Source: Erinaceus europaeus (Eukaryota > Chordata > Mammalia > Eulipotyphla > Erinaceidae). From it: a DNA stretch of 64,000 nt. Under the pieces are notes generated by a model. That model did not search any database. It saw only the letters and a list, made by a program, of their open reading frames with translations, and had not been told where the DNA came from. The stretch spans positions 74,317,519 through 74,381,518 of the forward strand of contig NC_080168.1 of assembly GCF_950295315.1 (NCBI RefSeq). Direction: 5' to 3'. Below, piece after piece: positions 41,030 to 51,789 of this stretch (positions are counted from its first letter, which is position 1; each line of letters begins with the position of its first letter). The translations under genes were made by a program, and so were the position numbers.

Positions 41030-41234
41030 GGGTTAGGCGGTGGGGCATTCAGTTGAGTGCACATATTATCATGTGTAAGGATCCAGGTTCAAGTCCCTGG
41101 TCCCTACCTTCAGTAGAGTAAGCTTTATGAGCAGTAAAGCAGTACTACAGGTCTGCCTCTCTCTCTCTCTCCCCTCCTTCTCTCTCAATTTCTCTCTATA
41201 TTATCAAATGTAAAATACGGCAAAAAAAAAAAAA
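41030..41234 (+). mobile_element. SINE type 2
   Basis: GGTTAGGCGGTGGGGCATTC head, GGTTCAAGTCCCTGGTCCC and a CT-rich region, with poly(A). Confidence 0.88.
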
Positions 41235-41518
41235 GATACTCATTTCTTACCAACAATATTTTCCCTAACACCTCCCTTCCTCAGCCCCACAAAATCCATG
41301 TGGCTACCCTCCACTCACGCTGCCCTAGCCCCCCACTACTGGGGTAATACTTATAAATCAAGCCTGTCTCCATATGTAACAAAAATGCATTGTTAGAGGA
41401 ATGGCTATAACCCTTAACATAAAATTCCATTTAAAAATGTGAATGCTGAGAATTCTTTTATTTAATGTTTTATTTAAAAAAACATATTTTTGATACAAAA
41501 AAAAATAAAGAAAACCCA
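41235..41518. other. Unassigned
   Basis: No repeat recognised. Confidence 0.4.
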
Positions 41519-41912
41519 GCTGGGGGAGAAGATAGCATAGAGTTATGCAAAAATACTTTCATGTCTGAAGTTTCTCTTTTTTTATATATTTATTTATTTT
41601 CCCGTTTGTTGCCATTGTTGTTTTTTTTTTAATTGTTATTGATGTCATTGTTAGGACAGAGAGAAATAGAGAGAGGAAAGGAAGACAGAGATGGGGAGAG
41701 AAAGACAGGCACCTGCAAACCTGCTTCACCGCCTGTGAAGGGACTCCCCTGAAGGTGAGGAGCCAGGGGCTGGAACCAGGAGTCTTATGCTGGTCCTTGC
41801 ACTTTGCGCCATGTGCGCTTAACCCATTGTGCTACCTCTTCCCTATGCCTGAAGTTTCATGCCCAGGTTCAATCCCCTGTACCACCATAGGCGAGAGCTG
41901 AGCAGTGCTCTA
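41519..41912 (+). mobile_element. SINE type 3, split by a type 1 SINE
   Basis: Head 41519-41575 (GATAGCATAGAGTTATGCAAAAATAC) and body 41847-41912 (GCCCAGGTTCAATCCCC). Confidence 0.88.
41576..41846 (-). mobile_element. SINE type 1 inside a type 3 SINE
   Basis: Antisense insertion. TGTCTGAAGTTTC before and TGCCTGAAGTTTC after mark the target duplication. Confidence 0.92.
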
Positions 41913-41939
41913 GTGAAAGGAGATAAAAACAAAATCAGA

Positions 41940-42070
41940 AGCAAGCAAGCTGTAAAATTTATGAGAACATGGTGGTTATCTTTGGGAGGAGGGAGGGTGG
42001 GGACACAGAACTTTGGTGCTGGGTGTGGTGTGAAACTATACATTGTAATCTTAAGGTCCTGTAACAAAAA
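41940..42070 (+). mobile_element. L1 or family A 3'-end scrap
   Basis: GGGACACAGAACTTTGGTGCTGGG and GTGTGAAACTATACATTG resemble the common 3' ends; no tail left. Confidence 0.5.
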
Positions 42071-42075
42071 GAAAC

Positions 42076-42367
42076 TTTTTTTTAATTTATTTTCCCTTTT
42101 GTTGCCCTTGTTGTTTTTCATTGTTATTGTAGTTATTATTTTTTTGTTATTGATGTCGTTGTTGTTAGATAGGACAACATAGAGAAATGGAGAGAGGAAG
42201 GGAAGACAGAGAGGGGGAGAGAAAGAGAGGCACCTGCAGACCTGCTTCACTGCCTGTGAAGCGACTCCCCTGCAGGTGGGGAGCAGAGGGCTCGAACCGG
42301 TATCCTTATGCCGGTCCTTGCACTTTCCACCACGTGCGCTTAACCCACTGCACTACCGCCAGACTCC
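42076..42367 (-). mobile_element. SINE type 1
   Basis: Complete antisense copy with well-preserved head (CACTACCGCCAGACTCC). Confidence 0.93.
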
Positions 42368-42439
42368 TCCCCAAAAAAAAATTTAAGAGAAAAAAACAAA
42401 CAAAAGTTTGTTCAGACCCTCAAATTTACCAATGATACT

Positions 42440-44680
42440 GGTGAAAAGAAACAAGATTCTGAAAAATATCCAATTTTATGTTAAGCAAAAAATAATTTCA
42501 GAGAGTAGAAATAATGAAGTAAAAAAAAAAAAAGATCAAAGTTAGATGCCCATTTCCACTCTTCACTTCCATGCTGAAATTCCAGTCTATCCCCAGCCAG
42601 AGTAGCAGACTTAATGCACCATTAATCCGGCCTGCTTTCTGCCACCAACTGAAATAGTCACAGTCATTCGATTTTTAAGGGAAAGACAGGGCTGCACAAG
42701 TACATTCCAGAGGTCTTTTGATAAAACCCATCCTGTGTGCTCCATCTGCATGTACAATCTGCTTGCGTATTTTCAGCCAGCTTGCATGGGCAGATTAATG
42801 CATACAATTAGAAAGCAACCTCACAGGCATTCAATAAACTGCCTTCATTATTATACTCAGGAGAGTCCCTTTGGATGTCAATAAAAGCCTAGTTTTCTGC
42901 CTGTTAGCTAAATAATTGACAACACTAAAAATAATCAGAAGCAAATGAACAGAATGGGGGACAAGGTGTTTAGGAAGAATGTACTAAGATGTTCATGGTG
43001 CTGTCCTGGGATGCTACCATGAGTGTTTTCTCCAGAGACTTGGACTTGTAGTCTGCTCAAGTTCATGGTTGCCCTTCTCCATAGGGGGGAAAGCATACCC
43101 TTGGTCTGATATATAAACCATGCATCAGAGCAGGCTGAGACTCAAAAGGACATGAGGTATTGACTAGTCTGATTAGTCTGAAAGAATTTGTGTTTGTATG
43201 TTGTGTTCATTTGACAGTTGCAAGAAAATTTAATTTGGAAGGAGAAGAGAGGTAGGGAAGTCTGATTGGTCTGGTGTAGTCTTTATGTTACTGAAATTCT
43301 AACAGCTCTCCCAGACAATATTTCTCCCATAAATGGACTGTAAGAAGGTATGATAAAGACTTGTTCTACAAGGAATTTATCTTTTTCTAAGAAGCCCCTA
43401 TCATATTTCTAGCCATATAATGGCCATTCATTTCATGAGTAATGGGCCTTTTGATTTCAAAATTAGTTTAAAACATATACCATTAAAAAAAAAAAAAACC
43501 TCACATATGTACTACTTCTTGTGTTCCTCAATAGGCTTTAAAAATCAATTTGAGACACTTCTCATTTTTAACCAACTTCTCTTTTTCCTGGCTAGCTAAG
43601 ACTCTCACAATAAGCAGAAGAAAGAATGAGAGTGAAATGTGCATGTAATTGAATTCAGCTCCACCGATAGTGTGTGAGATGACTGAGGGTAAAACTTTTT
43701 TTTTCTTTTTTTTTTTTTTGCCTTTTACAGAAAAGCATGATTGATTGCTCAGGCTTAATAAAACACAAACTCAAGAAGCTGGAATACAATCAAAGAAAGG
43801 AGGGTGGATAACACAACTTCTGACATCCTGTGAAATTCCAAGCATCTCATCCTTCACTTTACCATGTGTAAAACTCTGCAGAGAATGGATTTGTTCAGTT
43901 TCCAAATCCTATATTCAACACCTCTCCTTCATAAACAGGCCTTCCTTTTTCCAGTGTAAAACTGGGGTACCACAGGATAAATCACACATATTCTTGTGAT
44001 TCTGGGCAACTAATACCACCCACTACAGCTTCTTATCACCTTCAATTCCTCTGGCTGGGCCTAGGAATAAGCTATCTATCCTATCTTCATGAAAGAAAGC
44101 AGTAACACACACAGGGCTTTAATATAATCCCTCCCTCATGCCATCTCTCTAAAATAGCCTATTTCTTTTGGCATGTTGCTTTCTACAAGTCTCACCTCCA
44201 TGCCTGCCTTTTAAGAGTAGAGAAAGGAAGGATATGGATTCTATAAGTAAAATGAAGGTAATACCTATTTTAAATTCAACAGGATAATTACTTTTTTGGT
44301 ACTTCCCTCCCTGCCCCTGCCCATCTCAATCTCTCATCCATTTTCTGGCCCAGGTAACAGAGGCCAAGTACGAGATTTGCTAACGGGCAAAGTGAAGTCC
44401 AGGGAAACTAAATTTCCATCTGCATTTCTGAGTTCTGAAGAAAGACAGAGCTGTCTCTAGCCAAGGCAACAGAATTTCAGCAGAGTGAGAAAATCAAAGG
44501 GCACTGTACTTAGAGGAGGAACACATTTTAGGGCATCATTTATACTCACCTCAACATCAGAATGATCTTAAATCCTGCAAGTAAATTACAAAGATGGGAA
44601 GAGCAAAAAGTAGGCAATCAGGGAACAACTAATATGAAAGCTGAAAGTCAATTACTAGTTCTGATAGAACCAGAACTTCA
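42440..44680. other. SINE-free block, possible conserved non-coding DNA
   Basis: About 2.2 kb without any insertion I recognise, the longest such block in a window averaging over one SINE per kb. 42570-42930 holds several TAAT-type homeodomain-like words (CACCATTAATCCGG, GCAGATTAATGCAT, CAATTAG). The 84-codon frame at 43745-43999 shows no domain. A MIR-like scrap may lie near 44240-44290. Confidence 0.5.
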
Positions 44681-44942
44681 TTTTTTTTCATATTTATTTA
44701 TTCCCCATTTGTTGCCCTTGTTGTTTTATTGTTGTTGTTGTTGATGTCGTTGTTATTGTATAGGACAGAGAGAAATGGAGAGGAGGGGAAGACAGAGAAA
44801 GATAGACACCTGCAGACCTGCTTCACCACTTGTGAAGCGACTCCACTGCAGGTGGGGAGCCAGGAGCTCGAACTCGGATCCTACAACAGTCCTTATGCTT
44901 CGCACCACATGCGCTTAACCTGATACGCTACCACCTGACTCC
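44681..44942 (-). mobile_element. SINE type 1
   Basis: Antisense copy. GAACCAGAACTTC on the left and GGAACCAGAACTTTC on the right are the target duplication. Confidence 0.93.
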
Positions 44943-45051
44943 TGGAACCAGAACTTTCTATGCATTCACTACAAAATAAGGTGCATGGCCTCCTGCAACC
45001 AAGGAACCCTTTAAAGTTCCAATGTCCCGTAAAAATCCAGGCATTATTAAA

Positions 45052-45274
45052 AATATTTTCATAAGATTATTTATTTATTTAGTATTGGATAGAGACAGAG
45101 AGAAATTGAGGGGGTAGAAGAAGATAGAGAGGGAAAGAGACAGAGAAACACCTGCAGCCACACTTCACCACTCATGAAGCTTTCCCCCTGCAGGTGGGGA
45201 CCAGGGGTTTGAACCTGGGTCCTTGTGTACCATAATGTGTGCACTTAACCAAGTGTACCACTGCCTGGCCCCAG
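45052..45274 (-). mobile_element. SINE type 2
   Basis: Antisense copy with GGGGTTTGAACCTGGGTCCTTG and a CCACTGCCTGGCCCC head. Confidence 0.9.
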
Positions 45275-45354
45275 ATATTTATTTATTCCCTACAAACCAT
45301 TTGTGGAAGAAACACTTCAATCTCTATTTTTAAAAAATTCAAATTTAAAGAGGT

Positions 45355-45925
45355 GGGTAGGAGTAGATAGCATAATGGTTCTTCTTCTTCTAGCGTTTGC
45401 CCTTCTTCCGTAGCCAGTCAACAGCATCAGGTTGAGCCTGATGTAAAGTTTCGAGACCTCCTTTGAATCTGGAGAGGTGGCAGTCGTTGACTATGTGGGT
45501 CATAGTCTGTCTGTAGCCGCAGGGGCAGTACGGGTCATCTCTGGCTCCCCAGCGATGGAACATAGCGGCGCACTGGCCATGGCCTGTTCGATAGCGATTG
45601 AGGAGAGCCCAGTCATAACGTGCTAGGTCAAAGCCGGGTTGACGCTTGCAGGGGTCTGTGATGAGGTGTTTGTTCTTTACCTCAGCTGACTGCCAGCTCT
45701 GTTTCCAAGAGTCTGGAACAGAGAAGTTCAGTGCAGGCGTAGGGGACCAGATTGGGTGACGAGATGTCAAGCGTTGAACAGGGTGGGTCCTGCTCTTGGA
45801 GCATAATGGTTATGCAAAGTGACTCATGCCTGAGGCTCCAAAGTCTCAGGTTCAATCCCCCCACCCCCACCCCACCACTGCCACCTCCACCACAAGCCAG
45901 AGCTGAGCAATGTTCTGGTAAAAAA
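45355..45925 (+). mobile_element. SINE type 3, split by the Jockey-type element
   Basis: Head to 45380 (GAGTAGATAGCATAATGGTT) and body from 45800 (AGCATAATGGTTATGCAAAG...GGTTCAATCCCCCC). The 12-bp AGCATAATGGTT is duplicated at the junctions. Confidence 0.93.
45381..45799 (-). mobile_element. Jockey-type retrotransposon 3' end (copy 2)
   Basis: A 419-bp antisense copy flanked by AGCATAATGGTT (45369-45380 and 45800-45811). Its 3' end is TAGAAGAAGAAG on the minus strand. The minus-strand frame (stop near 45390) is open for 126 codons: PDSWKQSWQSAEVKNKH, FDLARYDWALLNRYRTGHG, CPCGYRQTMTHIVNDCHLS, ending LRKKGKR. This is the C-terminal region of the element's reverse transcriptase protein with a Cys/His-rich segment. 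Confidence 0.93.
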
Positions 45926-45929
45926 TAAA

Positions 45930-46035
45930 ATTTTGTAATTCAAAGAGGTTTAGTAAATTGTGTAAGGTTACACAGAGCCAGATTATGTGGTTATAACTTT
46001 GAACCCTGATCAATTTAGTTTTATAATAATTGTAC
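45930..46035 (+). mobile_element. MIR fragment
   Basis: AGAGGTTTAGTAAATTGTGTAAGGTTACACAGAGCC follows the MIR motif AGAGGTTAAGTAACTTGCCCAAGGTCACACAGC as I remember it. Confidence 0.55.
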
Positions 46036-46286
46036 CATCTTTGGAATTAAATAAGGGTCAAAAAGACAGATCTTTAGTTTTGTTTATTTTTTGAGGCAGT
46101 GTACAGTTACTGAAAGTTAGGACACAAGCTTATCTCTACAGCCTGTAACAATAAGAGCCTATAACATTAAGAGTAACCCCACATATATTTAAAAAAAAAA
46201 AAGCCCCATGCTCTATGGTCACCAATGGGAAGATTTGTCAACAATCACAAGAGCATCTCAATTCTTATCTATAAAACTATACATCT

Positions 46287-46569
46287 GGGAGTTGGGTGGT
46301 AGCACAGCAGGTTAAGCACACATGGCACAAAACTCAAGGACCGGATCCCGGTTCGAGCCCCCGGCTCTCCACCTGCAAGGGGAGTTGCTTCACAAGCAAT
46401 GAAGCAGGTCTTCAGGTGTCTGTCTTTCTCTCCCCCTCTGTCTCCCTTCCTCTCTCCATTTCTTTCTGTCCTATCCAACAATGACATCAATAACAACAAC
46501 AATAATAGCTACAACAATAAAACAACAAGGGCAACAAAAGGGAATAAATATTAATAAATAAATAAATAA
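46287..46569 (+). mobile_element. SINE type 1
   Basis: GTTGGGTGGTAGCACAGCAGG head, GGTTCGAGCCCCCGGC box B region, CAA/AAT tail. Confidence 0.92.
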
Positions 46570-46801
46570 CTATAATTCTGTAATAGTCTTTAGCCTATTA
46601 GATAAGAGATCCCTAGTTCTAGTTGCACACTTCTTTCCAGACACTCTTCCTTGTGTGGTGTTTTGGAAGTTAACATAATCAGAAGTACCTTGGATTACCC
46701 AAGGTGTCAAGCTCTCTGATTACATCAACCAGGAAATTGCTCAAATTTATCAGTTCTGCTTCTTGTTTTGTTTTATATGATGTGTACAAATCAGACCTGG
46801 A
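46570..46801. other. Unassigned
   Basis: Nothing recognised. Confidence 0.4.
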
Positions 46802-46846
46802 GGGGGCCAAGTGGTGGCACACCTGGTTAAGTGCACATAGTACAAT
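46802..46846 (+). mobile_element. SINE type 2, 5' scrap
   Basis: GGGCCAAGTGGTGGCACACCTGG head only, cut at TACAATTC. Confidence 0.7.
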
Positions 46847-47125
46847 TCACACCTGGAGCCTGTTGGCTGGGGTATAACCAGAAGGGAGGGTTGTGCTAAC
46901 CGGGATTCAGGAAGGGGGGAGGTTAGAAGAGTGGCGATGGGACTGCCAGCATAGCTGGGGGAACTGACCACACCACACCTGGTAGCCAAGCATGGTCACC
47001 TGAGGCTGTGCTAGATAATGTGAGTCATCAGCAATGGTAGAGCCTTTAGTTCAAAAAGGAATCAGTTATTCTGGAAGTCTATATGATCACTCCCAGCTAT
47101 AAGAGCCCCTATGCTAACAGACTGT
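46847..47125. other. Unassigned, somewhat GC-richer
   Basis: Begins TTCACACCTGGAGCCTGTTGGC. It could be an inserted LTR fragment that cut off the SINE, but I find no partner. Confidence 0.3.
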
Positions 47126-47456
47126 TGGGGGGGGTGGTAGATAGCATAATGGCTATACAAAAGACTTTCATGCCTAAGACTCTGAAGTCCCAAGTTCAAT
47201 CCTTAGTATTACCATAAGACAGAACTGAGCAGCATTCTGATGAAAAAGAAAATTGATTAATCAAAGAGCCAGGTGGTGGATCCTGGTAGAGTATACATGT
47301 TGCACAAGGACCAAGGTTCAATCCCTTACTTCCCATATGAAAGAGAGAAGCTTCACCAGTGGTAAATCAGTGCTGTAGGTGTCTTTCTCCATTTCTGTCC
47401 CTCTCTCCCCTCAGCCTCTCTCTGACTCTACCCAAAATGAAATAGAAATTTTAAAA
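47126..47456 (+). mobile_element. SINE type 3 then SINE type 2
   Basis: Type 3 at 47126-47243 (GCATAATGGCTATACAAAAGAC) and a diverged type 2 at 47266-47456 (GGTGGTGGATCCTGGTAGAG). Confidence 0.82.
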
Positions 47457-47637
47457 ATCCATAAGATCACATGAGCCTCAATCACAGAGTATTCTGTCAG
47501 TGACCATGGTGACAGTGACATGGTGGCAGGCACCCTCACTTCCAAGGAGACAATCTCCTAGTATGAAGGAACCTGGATTTCAGCCTAGGGCCTGAGTACA
47601 TGCCCTGGGCCACACCTACTCCTAATCACAGAGCCAC
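47457..47637. other. Unassigned
   Basis: No repeat recognised; contains near-tandem GTGACCATGGTGACAGTGACATGG. Confidence 0.35.
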
Positions 47638-47645
47638 AGGGTTAA

Positions 47646-47940
47646 GTCTGTTAACACCTCATCACAGACCCCTGCAAGCGTCAACCCGGCTTTGACCTAG
47701 CACGTTATGATTGGGCCCTCCTCAATCGCTATCCAACAGGCCATGGCCGGTGCGCTGCTATGTTCCATCGCTGGGGAGCCAGAGACGACCCGAACTGCCC
47801 CTGCGGCTACAGACAGACTATGATCCACATAGTCAACGACTGCCACCTCTCCAGATTCAAAGGAGGTCTTGAAACTTTACATCAGGCTCAACCTGACGCT
47901 GTTGACTGGCTACGGAAGAAGGGCAAACGCTAGAAGAAGA
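47646..47940 (+). mobile_element. Jockey-type retrotransposon 3' end (copy 3)
   Basis: A 295-bp sense copy. AGGGTTAA is at 47638-47645 and 47941-47948, a plausible short target duplication. It encodes FDLARYDWALLNRY...CPCGYRQTMIHIVNDCHLS...LRKKGKR and ends TAGAAGAAGA. By eye it differs from copy 2 at only a few codons across about 90, so both are young. Confidence 0.92.
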
Positions 47941-47948
47941 AGGGTTAA

Positions 47949-48124
47949 CTCACCATGTTTCTGGGGCTTCATTGCATAACATAGAAAACCCACACAGGAC
48001 AGAACTCAAACTTGGACATTTTTCAGAAATTTTCATAAATACTACAATCTGACCCAACAAACAAAGAATTTTGTTTTAACCCAATCAGCAAAGTGGTAAC
48101 AATTTCACTTAGAATTATATTATA
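47949..48124. other. Unassigned
   Basis: Nothing recognised. Confidence 0.35.
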
Positions 48125-48175
48125 AGAAAGAGAGAGAGAGAAAGGAAGAGAGAAAGGAAGGAAGGAAGAAAGGAA
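48125..48175. repeat. (GA)n/(GGAA)n microsatellite
   Basis: GAGAGAGAGAGAAAGG units followed by GGAA units. Confidence 0.9.
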
Positions 48176-48185
48176 TTATACAGGA

Positions 48186-48392
48186 GCTCCGCAGTGGTAT
48201 ACCACGTTTAGCACACGTTACCATGAGCAAGGACCCAGTTTCAAGCCCTGCTTCCGACCTACAGGAAAGTTACACAAGCAATGAAATAGTGTCATAGATA
48301 TTTCTCATTCTCTCACCTCTATCTCACCCTCCCCTCTCAAAATCTCTGTCCTATCAAATAACAAATAATAGTAATAATTTTTTTTTAATAAA
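48186..48392 (+). mobile_element. SINE type 2, diverged
   Basis: GCAGTGGTATACCACGTTTAG head, CAGTTTCAAGCCC and a CT-rich middle. Confidence 0.78.
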
Positions 48393-48423
48393 CCAATTAT
48401 ACTGGGCCATAAGAAATAAGTTT

Positions 48424-48705
48424 AGGGAGTTGGGCAGTAGCACAGTGGGTTAAGCACAGGTGGCTCAAAGCACAAGGACAGGCCTAAGGATCCCAGTTCG
48501 AGCCCCCAGCTCCCCACCTGCAGGGGAGTCACTTCACAGGCGGTGAAGCAGGTCTGCAGGTGTGTCTGTCTTTCTCTCTCCCCTCTGTTTTCCCCTCCTC
48601 TCTCCATTTCTCTCTGTCCTATACAACAATGACGACATCAATAACAACAGTAATAACTACAACAATAAAACAAGGGCAACAAAATGAAATAAATATTTTT
48701 AAAAA
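48424..48705 (+). mobile_element. SINE type 1
   Basis: GAGTTGGGCAGTAGCACAGTGGG head, CAGTTCGAGCCCC, complete CAA/AAT tail. Confidence 0.93.
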
Positions 48706-49100
48706 GAAAGTTATTTAAAAAAAGAAATGTTTAATGTATTTGTAGTACAGATAAAAAGAAGCTGTAAAAGCTATTGTTTTACTATTAAGGGTGCCCTCCC
48801 TACCCATTATTTCTTTATACTATTAGCACTCAGCTCATTAGATTTAGCTAATGAATAGACACTTTGAGCTAAAGAGGATATTTTCAAAACTGAAGAATCC
48901 ATCCTCACAGATTTAAGTGATTCCCCATGGGGGAGATTTTTCTAAGAACAAAGATATTTAATTAAATCATTTATTTATCATTTTTGTTTTATTTGTTTGT
49001 TTGTTTTGCCATCAGGATTATGGCTGGGATTTCCAGCCTACATACTTCCACTGCTCCTGGAGGACTCTTGTTCCATATATATATGACATATGAGAGACAG
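48706..49100. other. Unassigned AT-rich stretch
   Basis: Nothing recognised apart from (TTTG)n-like TTTGTTTGTTTG near 48990. Confidence 0.4.
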
Positions 49101-49371
49101 AAAGGAGAGTCATTCTTTCAGTTTGGTAGCTACTCTTGCCCTAATCCAGCTTTCTATCCCTATTGTCAACTCCATCTTCCCAGCCAATACTTTTAGGTCA
49201 CCTGCATGTTAGCTATCAAGCTCAAGCAAAAATGACTAAAGTCCTGGGTCCCAAGGAACACACCTAAAATAGATGTCCTAGCTTCTTACCATCATAAGAT
49301 CCTGATTCTTATCTACTCTAATCCTTCTTTTTGATTCCTGATGACTAAACATTTTGCCCTGTTTTTTTATT

Positions 49372-49662
49372 TTTTCTTTATTTTTTCTTAGATTTATTTA
49401 TTCCCTTTTGTTGCTCTTGCTGTTTTATTGTTGTAGTTATTCTTGTTGTTCTTGATGTCGTATAGGACAGAGAGAAGTGGAGAGAGGAGGGGAATACAGA
49501 GAGGGGGAGAGAAAGATAGACACCTGCAGACCTGCTTCACCACTTGTGAAGAAGCTACTCCCCTGCAGGTGGGGAGCTGGGCTCCAACCAGGATTCTTCT
49601 GCCAGTCTTTGGCGCTTTGCGCCATGTGTGCTTAACCCGCTGCGCTACCGCCTGACTCCCCA
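49372..49662 (-). mobile_element. SINE type 1 inside family A
   Basis: Antisense copy from the T-rich tail to GCTACCGCCTGACTCCC. Confidence 0.92.
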
Positions 49663-49917
49663 CTTTCCCGTTTTATATCTTACTGCCTTCTAGCCACAAA
49701 GTTGCAGATACTACTACAATTCCATCCTAACCTTCCTGGGCAGATAATCTCACCGATACTTCCTGGAACCTCACCTCTCCAGAGCTCTACCCCACTAGGG
49801 GAAGATAGAAACAGGCTTGGGGTATGGATGGACCTGCCAGCACCCATGTCCAGCAGAGTAACAATTACAAAAGTCAGAACTTCCATCTTCTGCACCCCAA
49901 AAAGAATTTTGATCCAG

Positions 49918-50150
49918 GAACGGGTGGTGAAACACCTGGTTGGGCACACATGTTACAGTATGCAAGGACCCGGATTTGAGCCCCTGGACCCCACCTGCAA
50001 AGGGGAAAACCTTTACGAGTAGTGATGTAGTGCTACAGGTATCTCTCTGTGTCTCTCCCTGTTTACCACCCCCTTCCCTCTCAAATTCTGGCTGTCTCTA
50101 TCCAATAAATAAATAAAGATAATAAAAAAGAAAGCCTTAAGAAAAAAAGA
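49918..50150 (+). mobile_element. SINE type 2 inside family A
   Basis: Follows AAAGAATTTTGATCC and ends before AAAGAATTTTGATTC, the target duplication; ends AATAAATAAATAAAGATAAT. Confidence 0.92.
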
Positions 50151-50529
50151 ATTTTGATTCATACTCCCAAAGGGAAAGAAATATTAGGGGAAGATGACTG
50201 GTGGGCTCTGAACTCCAATTCTACCAGGACCCAGAGAAAGAAAAGGGTTCAGAAAGGGAGGACATTCATAACATGTGACTTAGGAAGAAAAAGCAAGACC
50301 AAGAAAATAATGGGGAAATATATATAAATATAGTTACAGAAATAACCATCAACCGATTATTTGTGACCTTGGGAGAACTACAGCAGTTTGCAGTGGAGAG
50401 AATGGGGACCTGTACAGAAAGAACTTTGCTGTTGGGAATGGTGGGGAGATAACCCCTGTTATCTCTAAATTTTGTAAATAAATATTAGATAAGAAAAGTT
50501 TCAAAAAGAAAGTAAGATAGAAAAAGAAA

Positions 50530-50797
50530 GGGTGGCTGGGCAGTGGCCTACCCAATTAAGTACACACAGTACTGAACGAAAGGATACACGCAAGCCCCTG
50601 CTCCCCATCTCCAGGGGTAATGCTTCACAAGCGGTGAAGAGGGCCTGCGCAGTTGTCTTTCTCTCCCTATCTCTGTCTTCCCCTTCTCTCTGAATTTCTC
50701 TCCTAATTAGTTTTTAAAAAAAATTTTTAAAGGTCACCGAAAGCGTTGGATTCATAATGCCGGCACCAAGCCCCAGGAACTAGAGGCAAAGAAAAGA
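50530..50797 (+). mobile_element. SINE type 1 with extra 3' module
   Basis: Diverged head, then a tail AAAGCGTTGGATTCATAATGCC...CCAAGCCCCAGGAACTAGAGGC. Confidence 0.85.
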
Positions 50798-50821
50798 AGG
50801 AAAGAAAGAAAGGAAGAGTGG

Positions 50822-51080
50822 AGGTCAGGCGGTAGCGCAGCAGGTTTAGCACACATAGTGTAAGTATGAATCTGGGTTTGAGCCTCCGGCTCCCCACCTA
50901 CAGGAGGTTCGCTTCACAAACGGTGAAGGAGGGCTGCAGAATTATCTTTCTCTCCCCCTCTGTCTCCCCTCCTCCCTCGGTCCTATCCAACAACAACATC
51001 AATGACAACAATAACAACAATAACGACGAGGGCAACAAAATGGGGAGAAAATTAAAAAAAATAAAAAGGAATTAAAAAAA
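50822..51080 (+). mobile_element. SINE type 1
   Basis: GGTCAGGCGGTAGCGCAGCAGG head and a CAA/AAC-rich tail. Confidence 0.92.
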
Positions 51081-51082
51081 AA

Positions 51083-51138
51083 AGGCAAGGAAGGAAGGAA
51101 GGAAGGAAGGAAGGAAGGAAGGAAGGAAGGAAGGAAGG
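51083..51138. repeat. (GGAA)n microsatellite
   Basis: About 13 GGAA units at the end of the SINE tail. Confidence 0.96.
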
Positions 51139-51142
51139 TGAG

Positions 51143-51290
51143 TCACCACAGAATTGCAGCACTGCTCCACTGCTTGGGAAGTGCCCCCCCCACCCCCAGT
51201 ATAAGTGCTCCTGTGCCGGTGGCTAGTGCAGACTGGAACCCAAATCCTTATACATATATGTGTGCTACTTCCAGACCCCAGAACAAAGGT
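51143..51290 (-). mobile_element. Old SINE
   Basis: Antisense remains (GACTGGAACCCAAATCCTTA, ACTTCCAGACCCCA). Confidence 0.6.
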
Positions 51291-51299
51291 GTTTTGCTT

Positions 51300-51650
51300 T
51301 TTTGGTTTGTTTTCAGCAGCCTGGTATTGCTTTTGGAGGTTGTACCTGATGGAAGTGCTGCTCTGCATGCCTATCTTCACCTCCAGAGAATTCTGCCTGG
51401 TGTAGCTGTTGTGCAACAGAGGACAGGCCACTGGTGTGCAGGCATGGCGCCCAGCAGGAAGCCAGGGGCGGGTCTGTCACCGCCTGCTGCAGCGATGACC
51501 CCTGACCCTACGTCATTGGTCACTGCGGTGGCGACCCTTGACCCCAGTGAAGCTCAGAGGTTCTGCCCCCAGGCGCCCGCCATGCTGCTGCAGGTCGGCG
51601 CCTGGGAGCCACTTTTATACGCAGTGTTTCTATTCCACTGGCCATGAAAG
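51300..51650. other. GC-rich patch, possible regulatory or exon remnant
   Basis: Clearly richer in GC and CpG than its surroundings from about 51440 to 51610, with ACGTCATTGG (CRE-like ACGTCA plus reverse CCAAT). A 169-codon plus-strand frame (51138-51647) crosses it but starts in a decayed SINE and has no known domain, so I do not call it a gene. Confidence 0.4.
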
Positions 51651-51789
51651 GGCACTTGGCTGAGTAAAGATGTCTGCGATTTGATAATCTGGTTTACACC
51701 GTGACACACTTTGATTATAAGATTTATCAGCCAACCCCAGGCACTTTAGCATGTTGATGACATCAAGATAAAAGAAGGTGAATATTAAG

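Larger units (their letters stand above)
49101..50490 (+). mobile_element. Family A, older copy with two SINEs inside
   Basis: GGTAGCTACTCTTGCCCTAATCC, CACCTGCATGTTAGCTATCAAGC, CCTCACCTCTCCAGAGCTC and TGTGACCTTGGGAGAACTACAGC match other copies. It ends GGGAGATAACCCCTGTTATC...AAATAAATATTAGAT. Confidence 0.8.

Noticed and set aside
51083..51138. CRISPR-like or other regular array
   Set aside because: Units are 4-6 bp simple repeats with no spacers, and this is a mammalian genome.
51138..51647. A 169-codon protein-coding gene
   Set aside because: The frame starts in a decayed antisense SINE and microsatellite edge, shows no domain, and has no visible splice or poly(A) context.
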